Source of the DNA: Heterorhizobium halophytocola
Lineage (GTDB): Bacteria > Pseudomonadota > Alphaproteobacteria > Rhizobiales > Rhizobiaceae
Direction of reading: 5' to 3'
Length of the DNA stretch: 64,000 bases
Assembly (NCBI RefSeq): GCF_017873095.1
Contig: NZ_JAGGJU010000001.1
Location: 620,001-684,000, forward strand
Shown here: positions 33,982 through 42,201 of the stretch, in pieces
How positions within the stretch are numbered: the stretch's first letter is position 1
How the letters are laid out: each line of letters opens with the position of its first letter
Made by a program: the position numbers and the translations under genes
The notes under the pieces: generated by a model
Databases searched by the model: none
What the model was told of the DNA's origin: nothing
The model's input: the letters and a program-made list of their open reading frames with translations, nothing else

Positions 33982-34443
33982 TCAGCAGATCTTTTTCAAC
34001 AGTTCGATCAGCATCTGCCGTTCGCCCGAGGTGAGCGGCGAGAGCGTAGCGTCGCTGACATCCATGGCCGCGGAGAGATTGCGCCGAATGGCGGCTTGTC
34101 CAACTTCGCTGACAGAGAGCACAAGTCTGCGGCCATCGGTCGGATCCGGTGCGGAAGCGACATAGCCGCGGGCGATCAGCCGATCAACGACCCCTTTGAT
34201 CGTCGCCACGTCCATGGCCGTTACGCGGCCGAGCTGGTTCTGCGAGGTAGGGCCCAGTTCATGCAGCTTCGTCAGCGCTGCCCACTGAGTCGTGGTCAGA
34301 CGTTCCTCCATGCGTTCGCCGAACAGCGCGACATGCCGCTGGTTCGCCTGGCGCAGGAAATAGCCGATCTGCTGATCGACGCGATAGGCATCCGCGGAGC
34401 CCCGCTCCTCGCCGCCTGCCTCTTCTTCCCCGTCTTCCGGCAT
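33982..34443 (-). CDS. MarR-family regulator 2
   Basis: 153 residues from ATG 34443 (GGGAG five bases upstream). The frame is open for 71 more codons, but that part is arginine-rich, unlike a MarR N-terminus, and crosses the promoter region. The MarR fold runs VDQQIGYFLRQANQRHVALFGERMEERLTTTQWAALTKL, then PTSQNQLGRVTAMDVATIKGVVDRLIARGYVASAPDPTDGRRLVLSVS. An acidic 20-residue head is unusual. It sits between nicAB and the reductase operon and is the likely ligand for operators A to C, being flanked by two of them. Confidence 0.9.
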   Translation of the reverse strand: MPEDGEEEAGGEERGSADAYRVDQQIGYFLRQANQRHVALFGERMEERLTTTQWAALTKLHELGPTSQNQLGRVTAMDVATIKGVVDRLIARGYVASAPDPTDGRRLVLSVSEVGQAAIRRNLSAAMDVSDATLSPLTSGERQMLIELLKKIC

Positions 34444-34535
34444 CACCACTCCCAGATCGTCTCTCAAGGTTCCCCGCCAAAGATCGAAGCGCCTCTCCCT
34501 GCCCCATTTAAGCCGTTTGCGACGCGGATGAAAGC

Positions 34536-34580
34536 TTGACATGATCGAAAATGCGCAGATAGTCATTCGTACACAAATGA
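34536..34580 (+). promoter_or_regulatory. Promoter of the reductase operon with MarR-type operator B
   Basis: -35 TTGACA (34536-34541), 16 bases, -10 GATAGT (34558-34563), directly followed by TCATTCGTACACAAATGA at 34563-34580. Read on the minus strand this is TCATTTGTGTACGAATGA, almost the same as operator A. Lies 76 bases before the reductase ATG and also upstream of the divergent marR gene. Confidence 0.65.
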
Positions 34581-34655
34581 AAGTGCCGAAAACGGCATAC
34601 GGGAACAATCCACAATCAGGCGCCGCATACCGCTTTGCGCGCCGGGAGCGCTTCA

Positions 34656-36146
34656 ATGGTCAAGCAGCAGGTCGAAAGCTCGCTCAATGGCAAGATCCGG
34701 TGCGATGCCTGTCCGGTGATGTGCTACATCGCCGACGGCAAGTCGGGTGCCTGTGACCGTTATGCCAATGAGGGCGGCGATCTGGTCCGCGTCGATCCGC
34801 TCACCGTGATCGAACATTCCGCCGCCGATGGCGGCAAGGTCGTGCCCTTCCTGCCCGACGCCAAGCCCGATTGGGATGGCGACATCGTGCATGCCGGCCA
34901 GACCTTCGTGACCGCGGTCGGCGCCGGCACCACCTATCCCGACTACAAGCCCGCCCCCTTCATCGTCTCGCAGAAGCAGGACGGCGTCGACATGGTGACC
35001 GTCGTCACCGAGGGCATATTCTCCTATTGCGGGGCCAAGGTGAAGATCGACACCGACCGCTTCATCGGTCCGGAGACCGCGCTGGTGCGCGTCGACGGCG
35101 AGGCGATCGGTCATGTGACGACCGGCGAATACGGCTCGCAGATGCTGTCGCTCGGCGGCGTGCACCACCTGACCGGCGGCTCGAAGAAGGAGGGCCGCGT
35201 CACCTGCGACGCGCTGATGCGGCTTTGCAACCTGGAAGACGTCGAGATGACGGTCGATGGCGGTGCTCGCATGACGCTGAAGGCGGGCCAGCCCCCCGTT
35301 ATCAACGACACGCTGGAAGAGCGCATGCGCGTCGGCTGCGGCTCGGCCACCATCGGCATCTTCGCCAAGCAGTGGAAGGACATGGTCGACGACGTGGTGG
35401 TGGTCGACGACCACATCACCGGCGTTCTGTCAGAGCACCAGGCCGGCAAGCTGCTCGATATCAAGCCGACCGGCATCAAGATCAAGGGGCGTCGCTCGAC
35501 GCCCGGTCGCTATTTTCAGGTGGCCGAGCCCGGCACCGGCTGGGGCGGCACCAACATCTCCGACCCCTTGTCGATCCTCGGCGACTTCGACCCGAAGACC
35601 GCCTGGGCCGGCATGCGGCTGCTGATGGTCTCTACCACCGGCGACCAGTACGGCTACTATATTCTCGACGACAATCTCTGTCCGGTGAAACAGGACGTGC
35701 TGCCCGCAGCCATCGAGGAGACGGTCGCCGTCGTCTCGGAAAACTGCGAGCCGGCGATGACATCGGTGCTGTTCATGGGCGGCGCCGGCGGCAGCCTGCG
35801 GGCGGGTGTCACGACCAATCCGGTCCGGCTGACGCGGTCGGTCAAGGACGCGCTGACCTACGTCTCCTGCGGTGGCGCGCCGGCCTATGTCTGGCCGGGT
35901 GGCGGCATCACGGTGATGGCCGATGTGACGCAGATGCCGTCGAACAGCTTCGGTTATGTGCCGACCCCCGCGATCGTCGCCCCGATCGAATTCACCATGC
36001 GGCTCGAAGACTACCGCGCGCTTGGCGGCCACATGGAAGCCGTCATGCCGATCGAGGAGGCCATCGCGCAGGCCGAACGCCGGATCGGCAAGGTCGCGGA
36101 AGGCGCCTGGCCGACGGCGCGCAAGAACTTCAGCTGGGGCGGCTGA
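34656..36146 (+). CDS. 4Fe-4S protein resembling 6-hydroxynicotinate reductase
   Basis: 496 residues. N-terminal cysteine cluster Cys16, Cys19, Cys23, Cys33 in RCDACPVMCYIADGKSGACDRY, which should hold a 4Fe-4S centre. The rest is a soluble, glycine-rich protein (GGHMEAVMPIEEAI near the end). The sequence type corresponds to proteins called 6-hydroxynicotinate reductase (ferredoxin-dependent in Eubacterium barkeri), which forms 1,4,5,6-tetrahydro-6-oxonicotinate. Next to nicAB this gives a reductive route as described for Azorhizobium. ATG 34656 is preceded by GGGAG; an upstream TTG is less likely. Assignment from memory of the family, so moderate. Confidence 0.68.
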   Translation: MVKQQVESSLNGKIRCDACPVMCYIADGKSGACDRYANEGGDLVRVDPLTVIEHSAADGGKVVPFLPDAKPDWDGDIVHAGQTFVTAVGAGTTYPDYKPAPFIVSQKQDGVDMVTVVTEGIFSYCGAKVKIDTDRFIGPETALVRVDGEAIGHVTTGEYGSQMLSLGGVHHLTGGSKKEGRVTCDALMRLCNLEDVEMTVDGGARMTLKAGQPPVINDTLEERMRVGCGSATIGIFAKQWKDMVDDVVVVDDHITGVLSEHQAGKLLDIKPTGIKIKGRRSTPGRYFQVAEPGTGWGGTNISDPLSILGDFDPKTAWAGMRLLMVSTTGDQYGYYILDDNLCPVKQDVLPAAIEETVAVVSENCEPAMTSVLFMGGAGGSLRAGVTTNPVRLTRSVKDALTYVSCGGAPAYVWPGGGITVMADVTQMPSNSFGYVPTPAIVAPIEFTMRLEDYRALGGHMEAVMPIEEAIAQAERRIGKVAEGAWPTARKNFSWGG

Positions 36147-36150
36147 GGCC

Positions 36151-37089
36151 ATGAGCGGGCCCGTCGCACACTATCTCGATGGCCATGACGGCGGCCGGCT
36201 GCATCTGCAGCACGGCCCGATCGATCTCGTCATCGGTGTCGACGGCGGCGATGACGACACCAGACTGACGCGGCAGCGCACCCTCGCCTTTCGGGCAGCC
36301 CATCAGCGCTTCCAGACAATCCTCGACGAACTCGTGTCCGAACTGGACCTCCTGCGTCAGCGGCATGCGCCGCACAGTACGCGGCCGAAAGGCGCGGTCG
36401 CCGGCCGGATGGTCGATGCCGTGGCGCTGTTTTCGGCAGACTGTTTCATCACCCCGATGGCCGCCGTGGCAGGCGCTGTGGCCGACGAGGTGCTTGCCGC
36501 GATGATCCGCGCATTCCCGCAAAACGATCGCCCGCAGCGCATCTATGTCAACAATGGCGGCGACATCGCGTTGCATCTGGATGACGGCGCAGAATTTGCC
36601 ATCGGCATCCGCCACGAGGACGGCGCCGCGCTCGGCCGGTTCACCGTCCAGGCAAGCGAAGGACACAGTGGCCTTGCCACCTCCGGCCGCGGCGGGCGCA
36701 GCCTCTCCCTCGGCATCGCCGACAGCGTCACGGTCGTGGCAAGGAGTGCGGCAGCGGCCGACGCCGCTGCGACGCTGATTGCCAATGCCGTCGACCTGCC
36801 CGGCCATCCGGCGATCGCCCGCGCACCGGCCGACAGCATCAAGGATGACAGCGACCTCGGCAGCCGTCTTGTCGTCACCGGCTGCGACACATTGGCTGGC
36901 CAGGACGTCGCAAGGGCGCTCCGCGCCGGCGAAACCCGCGCGCAGGATTTTATCGACCGTGGCCTGATTTCGCGCGCCGCCCTGTTTCTGCAAGATCAGG
37001 GACGCGTGGCGACGGCGACCCCGAACAACAGCACGGCGCCGGCCTTCGGCGCCAGACCGCCCATTCCCGAGAGGAGACCCCATGCCTGA
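36151..37089 (+). CDS. UPF0280 family protein
   Basis: 312 residues, starting MSGPVAHYLDGHDGGRLHLQHGPIDLVIGVDG five bases after the reductase stop. It contains ADCFITPMAAVAGAVADEVLAAMI and RIYVNNGGDIALHL, the core of UPF0280, an ApbE-like fold whose function is not established. ApbE proteins transfer FMN to threonines, so a flavinylation or cofactor role for a pathway enzyme is conceivable. Its end overlaps the next gene by eight bases. Confidence 0.85.
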   Translation: MSGPVAHYLDGHDGGRLHLQHGPIDLVIGVDGGDDDTRLTRQRTLAFRAAHQRFQTILDELVSELDLLRQRHAPHSTRPKGAVAGRMVDAVALFSADCFITPMAAVAGAVADEVLAAMIRAFPQNDRPQRIYVNNGGDIALHLDDGAEFAIGIRHEDGAALGRFTVQASEGHSGLATSGRGGRSLSLGIADSVTVVARSAAAADAAATLIANAVDLPGHPAIARAPADSIKDDSDLGSRLVVTGCDTLAGQDVARALRAGETRAQDFIDRGLISRAALFLQDQGRVATATPNNSTAPAFGARPPIPERRPHA

Positions 37090-37666
37090 CCCAAAAATCC
37101 GCAAGTTCCTGACCACTGTCGAGGAAATCTATCACGAAGGCGGCCCGGCCGCCGATGCGCCGCTGCTGCGTGGTTCGGTGATCGCCGTGATCGAGAACCC
37201 CTATGCCGGCGGCTATCACGAAGAGATCTCCGGCTTCATGAAGGATCTGGAACCGCTCGGCCTTGAAATGGCAAACCGTCTGGTCAAGGCACTCGGCGGC
37301 GATGCCAAGACAATTCAGGGCTATGGCAAGGGCGCGATCGTCGGCCAGGCCGGCGAGCTGGAACACGGTGCCCTCTGGCATGTGCCCGGCGGCTACGCGA
37401 TGCGCGAGATCCTCGGGGACGCCAAGGCGATCGTGCCCTCGACCAAGAAGGTCGGCGCTCCCGGCACGCGCCTCGATGTGCCGGTCACCCATATCAATGC
37501 CTCCTATGTCCGCAGCCATTTCGACGCCATGGAAGTCGGCGTGCCGGACGGGCCCCGCGCCAACGAGATCGCGCTGGTGCTTGTGATGACCACCGGCAGC
37601 CGCATCCATGCCCGCGTCGGCGGCCTGAAGGCGGACGAGATCAAGGGCGAGGACGGGCTTCGATGA
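37082..37666 (+). CDS. PF06684 (DUF1185, amino acid synthesis family) protein, copy 1
   Basis: 194 residues. Contains IAVIENPYAGGYHEEISGFMKDLEPLG, IQGYGKGAIVGQAGELEHGALWH, ASYVRSHFDAMEVGVPDGPRANEIALVLVMT and ends RVGGLKADEIKGEDGLR. This is the small family labelled amino acid synthesis, of unknown activity. Overlaps its paralogue by four bases (ATGA). The two proteins probably form a hetero-oligomer or act on successive intermediates of ring cleavage. Confidence 0.85.
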   Translation: MPDPKIRKFLTTVEEIYHEGGPAADAPLLRGSVIAVIENPYAGGYHEEISGFMKDLEPLGLEMANRLVKALGGDAKTIQGYGKGAIVGQAGELEHGALWHVPGGYAMREILGDAKAIVPSTKKVGAPGTRLDVPVTHINASYVRSHFDAMEVGVPDGPRANEIALVLVMTTGSRIHARVGGLKADEIKGEDGLR

Positions 37667-38247
37667 AAGCCGAGATCCGCAAGATCGCGGTCTTCGTCGA
37701 CGAGACGCATCGGGAGATGGGCAAGGCGGTGGAGCCGGTAACGCGCAAGGCCTGCGCGGTCGCCGTGATCCGCAATCCCTTTGCGGGGCGCTATGAAGAC
37801 GATCTTGCAGACCTGATCGATATCGGTGCGGAGCTCGGCGGCCTGCTCGGTCGCAAATGCGTCGAGGCTCTTGGGATCGCGCCTGGCGAGGCCGAGAGCT
37901 ACGGCAAGGCAGCGATGGTCGGCGAGAATGGCGAGCTGGAACATGCCGCCGCGTTGCTGCATCCCGCGATGGGCAAGCCGCTGCGTGACGCCGTTGAAAA
38001 GGGTGCGGCCCTTGTCCCCTCTTCCAAGGCCATCGGCGGTCCGGGCCAGGTCCTCGACGTGCCCCTCGGCCACAAGGACGCGGCCTATGTCCGCTCGCAT
38101 TTCGACGCCATGCGCGTCAGCCTCAACGACGCGCCGCGGGCAAACGAGATCCTGGTGGCGGTCGCGGTCACCGATAGCGGCCGGCCGTTGCCCCGTGTCG
38201 GCGGATTGAAGACATCCGAGGTCGAGGGAAAGGACGGGCTGCGCTGA
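37663..38247 (+). CDS. PF06684 (DUF1185, amino acid synthesis family) protein, copy 2
   Basis: 194 residues, same length and layout as copy 1: CAVAVIRNPFAGRYEDDLADLIDIGAELG, AESYGKAAMVGENGELEHAAALLHP, AAYVRSHFDAMRVSLNDAPRANEILVAVAVT and the end RVGGLKTSEVEGKDGLR. Clearly a tandem duplication that has diverged. Function unknown; it belongs to the same operon as the reductase and the HyuAB-like enzyme. Confidence 0.85.
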   Translation: MKAEIRKIAVFVDETHREMGKAVEPVTRKACAVAVIRNPFAGRYEDDLADLIDIGAELGGLLGRKCVEALGIAPGEAESYGKAAMVGENGELEHAAALLHPAMGKPLRDAVEKGAALVPSSKAIGGPGQVLDVPLGHKDAAYVRSHFDAMRVSLNDAPRANEILVAVAVTDSGRPLPRVGGLKTSEVEGKDGLR

Positions 38248-38295
38248 CAGCCCCTCCCCGACCTTCAGAGAACAGATAACGAGAAGGGAACCTGC

Positions 38296-40389
38296 GTGGA
38301 TCAACAAGTCAAACCGGATGAGGCGATCGCCGCAAGCGTTGGGCGCCAATCGGTGGTGGCCGGCATCGATGTCGGCGGCACCTTTACCGACCTCGTGCTG
38401 TTCGACGCCGCCCATGGCACGGTCCGCCTCGCCAAGGTGCCGACGACGCTGGACAACCAGGCCTTCGGCGTGGTCGCCGCCCTTGACGCGGCGGAGGCCG
38501 ATATTGCCGCCCTCGACTTGATCGTCCACGGCACCACGACGACCACCAACGCGGTGCTGGAACGCCAGCTCTGCAAGACTGGCTTCATTACCACCATGGG
38601 CTTTCGCGACGTGCTGGAGCTTGGCCGACGCACCCGTCCACAGGCCTATGGAATGAAGGGCGACTTCAGGCCAATCATCCCGCGCGATCTCAGGCTGGAG
38701 ATCCCCGAGCGGCTCGATGCCCGCGGCGAGATCGTGACCCCGCTCGATGAAGACGCGTTGAAGAGCGCGATACAGGCGCTGATCGACAAGGATTGCGAGG
38801 CGCTGGTCATCCACTTCCTGCATGCCTATGCCAATCCCGTCCATGAACTGCGCGCCGGCGAGATTGCCGCTGAGCTCTGGCCGAACGGCAATATCACGCT
38901 CGGCCATTCGCTGCTGTCGGAAAGCCGGGAATACGAGCGCGGCGTGACGGCTGCCGTCAACGCCTCGGTCCAGCCGCTGCTGCGCCGCTACGTCGAACGG
39001 CTGGCCGATACGCTGGCCGGCCGCGGCTACCGGCACGATGTCTTGGTGATGAACGGCAATGGCGGCATGGTCTCGGCAAGGCACGTAGCCAGAGAAGCGG
39101 CAAAGACCGTGATGTCGGGGCCCGCCTCCGGCGTGATGGCCGCCGCCTATACCGGCCGCCGCGCCAACATGCCAAACCTGATCACCTATGACATGGGCGG
39201 CACCTCCACCGACGTGGCGCTGATCCGCAATGCCGAGCCGACGGTCTCCAACGAGATCGAGGTCGAATATGCCATGCCGATCCACGTGCCGATGGTAGAC
39301 GTGCGCACCGTCGGCGCCGGCGGCGGCTCGATCGCCCGAATCACGCCGGCAGGGCTGCTGCAGGTCGGTCCGGAAAGTGCGGGCTCTACCCCGGGACCGA
39401 TCTGCTATGGCCGCGGCGGCACCCGCCCCACCATCTCCGATGCCAATCTGCTGCTCGGACGCCTCGACCCCGCGCGCCTCAACAAGGTGCAGGGCGGGAT
39501 CACGCTTGACGGCGTCAAGCAGATCTTCCAGACGGAGATCGGCGACACGCTCGGCCTCGACGCCATCGAGGCGGCAGCGGCCGTCATCCGGATCGGCAAT
39601 GCCCGGATGGCCGATGCCGTGCGGATGGTCTCGGTCAGCCTCGGCGAAGACCCGCGCGACTTCGCGCTGTTTGCCTTCGGCGGCGCCGGGCCGCTGCACG
39701 CCTCGGCCATCGCCCGAGAGCTCGGGATTCCGAAAGTCCTCGCACCCTCGCGCCCCGGCATCACCAATGCGCTCGGCTGCGTCGTCGCGGATCTGCGCCA
39801 CGATTTCGTCAACACCGTCAACCGGCCGCTCGCCGTCGCCGACATGGACGCCGTCCACGAACTCTTTGCCAGGCAGAGCGAGGAAGGTCGCCGGCTGATC
39901 GGCAAGGAAGCCGTCGCGATCCGCGAGATCCGCGAAATCACCTCCGTTGACATGCAGTTCATCGGCCAGACGCACCTGCTGCGCGTGCCCCTGCCCGGAC
40001 CGGCGCCAACGCGCCAGGAACTGCAGCAGCGCTTCGAAGAGGCCTATTTCGCCCGCTTCCACGTCGAACTGCCGGAAATCCGCGCCAATCTGGTCAACGT
40101 CAACACCTCCGTGATCGGCCGCCGCGCTGAAATCGACCTGTCGGCCCTGATCGACAGCGCCGGCCGCAAGTCGAGCCTGGAAGACGCCAAGACGGGCACC
40201 CGGCAGGTCTATTTCGACGGCTTCGTCGAGACCCCGATCTATTGGCGCGACCATTTACCGGCCGATGCCACCATCACCGGTCCGGCCATCATCGAGCAGA
40301 TGGACACGACGATCATCATCGAACCCGGCGACGTCGCGAGCCAGGATCATGACGGCAATATCATCATCACCCTTGGAGCAGCGGCATGA
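38296..40389 (+). CDS. hyuA: Hydantoinase/oxoprolinase family subunit A (ATP-dependent cyclic amide hydrolase)
   Basis: 697 residues, usual HyuA size. ASKHA ATP-binding motifs GIDVGGTFTDLVLFD (about 23-37) and MGGTSTDVALIRN; VHGTTTTTNAVLERQ is typical of HyuA. Starts with GTG (38296), with AAGGGAA in front. HyuA/HyuB pairs cleave hydantoin, 5-oxoproline and similar lactams with ATP. In this operon the natural target could be the lactam ring of 6-oxo-tetrahydronicotinate, which is a cyclic amide (inference). Confidence 0.9.
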   Translation: MDQQVKPDEAIAASVGRQSVVAGIDVGGTFTDLVLFDAAHGTVRLAKVPTTLDNQAFGVVAALDAAEADIAALDLIVHGTTTTTNAVLERQLCKTGFITTMGFRDVLELGRRTRPQAYGMKGDFRPIIPRDLRLEIPERLDARGEIVTPLDEDALKSAIQALIDKDCEALVIHFLHAYANPVHELRAGEIAAELWPNGNITLGHSLLSESREYERGVTAAVNASVQPLLRRYVERLADTLAGRGYRHDVLVMNGNGGMVSARHVAREAAKTVMSGPASGVMAAAYTGRRANMPNLITYDMGGTSTDVALIRNAEPTVSNEIEVEYAMPIHVPMVDVRTVGAGGGSIARITPAGLLQVGPESAGSTPGPICYGRGGTRPTISDANLLLGRLDPARLNKVQGGITLDGVKQIFQTEIGDTLGLDAIEAAAAVIRIGNARMADAVRMVSVSLGEDPRDFALFAFGGAGPLHASAIARELGIPKVLAPSRPGITNALGCVVADLRHDFVNTVNRPLAVADMDAVHELFARQSEEGRRLIGKEAVAIREIREITSVDMQFIGQTHLLRVPLPGPAPTRQELQQRFEEAYFARFHVELPEIRANLVNVNTSVIGRRAEIDLSALIDSAGRKSSLEDAKTGTRQVYFDGFVETPIYWRDHLPADATITGPAIIEQMDTTIIIEPGDVASQDHDGNIIITLGAAA

Positions 40390-42149
40390 GCATCGATCCG
40401 ATTACCCTTTCGGTCATCCAGTCCGGCCTGCAACAGGTCTGCGACGAGATGGACCTGTCGTTTTCCCGCGCCGCCTTCTCGCCGGTGATTGCCGAGGCCA
40501 ATGACCGCTCCGACGGCATCTATTCCGCCGTCGACGGCTCGCTGATCTCGCAGGGCCTGACCGGCCTGCCGGTTTTCGTCGGCACCATGCAGTATTCCAC
40601 CCGGGTGCTGATCGAAATGATCGCCGCGGGCAAGGCGGCAGCCCCCAAGCCGGGCGACATCTATATCGTCAACGACCCCTATCTCGGCGGCACCCATCTG
40701 ATGGATGTGCGCTTTGCCATGCCTGTCTACCGCGATGGCGAGATCTTCTGCTGGCTGTCGAACACCGGCCACTGGCCGGATACCGGCGGTGCGGTGCCTG
40801 GCGGCTTTTCCGCCTCGGCGACCTCGGTCGAACAGGAGGGCCTGCGCCTGCCGCCGGTCAGGCTGTTCAAGGAAGGCAAGCTCGACCCGGAGATCTACGC
40901 GATCATCTGCTCCAATATCCGGGTTGCCGAACAGCGGATCGGCGACGTAAAGGCCCAGGCGGCGGCGCTTCTGGTGGGCGAAAAGCGGCTGGCCCGCCTG
41001 CTCGACCGCTATGGCGACGACACCGTGACCGAGGCGATCGGCGAATTGCGCATCCGTGCCGCCGATCAGATGCGCAGCTATATCCGCCTCATCCCGGAGA
41101 GCATCTACACCTCGACCGCCTATATCGACAGCGACGGCGTCGTCGACGAGCCGCTCGAAATCAAGCTGAAAGTGACGGCGAAGGATGGCGAACTGACCTT
41201 CGATTTCACCGGCTCGTCAAAACCCTGCCGCGGGCCGATGAACTCGGTGCTGGCGACGACCCTGTCCTCGGTCTATCTCGCCATGCGCCACATCTTCCCG
41301 GATGTGCCGATCTCGGCCGGCGCCTTCGAGCCGCTCAACATCATCCGGCCGGAGGGCACCTTCCTCGACGCCCAATATCCACGCCCGGTGTCCGGCTGTG
41401 CGGCGGAAGTGTCCCAGCGCATCGCCGAGGCCGTCTTCGCCGCCCTGGTCGAGGCGCTTCCGGACCGGGTGACGGCGTCGCCGGCCGGCAGTTCCGGCAA
41501 TTTTGCTCTTGGCGGCTTTGATCCCGAACGCGGACAGGGCTTCGTCATGTACCAGATCTCGGGCGGCGGCTATGGCGGCAATGTCGATCACGACGGGCTT
41601 GCCAACGGCTGTTCGACAATCGGCATTTCCAAGTCGCCGCCGGTGGAAATCATGGAACAGCAATATCCGGTTCTCTACCACCGCTATGCCCTGCGCGAGG
41701 GATCGGGCGGTGCCGGTCGTCATCGTGGCGGCTTCGGCCTCGACTACGAGATCGAGCTGCGCCGCGGCCAGGCAACGGCCAGCTTCGTCATGGACCACGG
41801 CCGCTTCGGACCACCGGGCGCGATCGGCGGCGGCGATGGGGCGCCGAATGCGGTCAAGGTATTTTCGGGCGGTAAGACTATTGTCCCCCTGCACCTGTCG
41901 AAGGCGCAGGACATTCCGCTGGAGCCCGGCGACCGGGTGCGGGTGATGACGCCCGGCGGCGGCGGCTACGGCGATCCGATGACCCGCGATCCGCAGGCTG
42001 TCGCCTATGACGTGATGCTGGAACGCTATACGGCAGAGGACGCTGCACGGCTGTTCGGTGTCGTGCTGTCGGACGATGGCAGCGTCGATGGCGTTGCGAC
42101 GGCCGGGCTGCGCAGCTCGGGCGGCGACAATCAGAGGTCTTACGGCTGA
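40386..42149 (+). CDS. hyuB: Hydantoinase/oxoprolinase family subunit B
   Basis: 587 residues with the HyuB marks EMDLSFSRAAFSPVIAEANDRSDGIYSA, GDIYIVNDPYLGGTHLMDVRFAMPVY, FDFTGSSKPCRGPMNSVLATT and the C-terminal PGGGGYGDPMTRDP. Overlaps hyuA by four bases. Last gene of the operon that begins at 34656. Confidence 0.92.
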   Translation: MSIDPITLSVIQSGLQQVCDEMDLSFSRAAFSPVIAEANDRSDGIYSAVDGSLISQGLTGLPVFVGTMQYSTRVLIEMIAAGKAAAPKPGDIYIVNDPYLGGTHLMDVRFAMPVYRDGEIFCWLSNTGHWPDTGGAVPGGFSASATSVEQEGLRLPPVRLFKEGKLDPEIYAIICSNIRVAEQRIGDVKAQAAALLVGEKRLARLLDRYGDDTVTEAIGELRIRAADQMRSYIRLIPESIYTSTAYIDSDGVVDEPLEIKLKVTAKDGELTFDFTGSSKPCRGPMNSVLATTLSSVYLAMRHIFPDVPISAGAFEPLNIIRPEGTFLDAQYPRPVSGCAAEVSQRIAEAVFAALVEALPDRVTASPAGSSGNFALGGFDPERGQGFVMYQISGGGYGGNVDHDGLANGCSTIGISKSPPVEIMEQQYPVLYHRYALREGSGGAGRHRGGFGLDYEIELRRGQATASFVMDHGRFGPPGAIGGGDGAPNAVKVFSGGKTIVPLHLSKAQDIPLEPGDRVRVMTPGGGGYGDPMTRDPQAVAYDVMLERYTAEDAARLFGVVLSDDGSVDGVATAGLRSSGGDNQRSYG

Positions 42150-42158
42150 CCAATGCAT

Positions 42159-42191
42159 GGTTTCGGCCGGGGACTGACCCCGGCCGAAACC
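42159..42191. terminator. Bidirectional terminator hairpin between hyuB and the NMT1-like binding-protein gene
   Basis: Perfect 14-base inverted repeat GGTTTCGGCCGGGG / CCCCGGCCGAAACC with loop ACTGA, between two convergent genes. Strong stem but no clear U-run. Confidence 0.65.
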
Positions 42192-42201
42192 CGTTGGAGC
42201 C

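Noticed and set aside
37504..40254. 916-codon frame opposite PF06684 copy 2 and hyuA
   Set aside because: Antisense shadow; hyuA on the plus strand has full ASKHA motifs.
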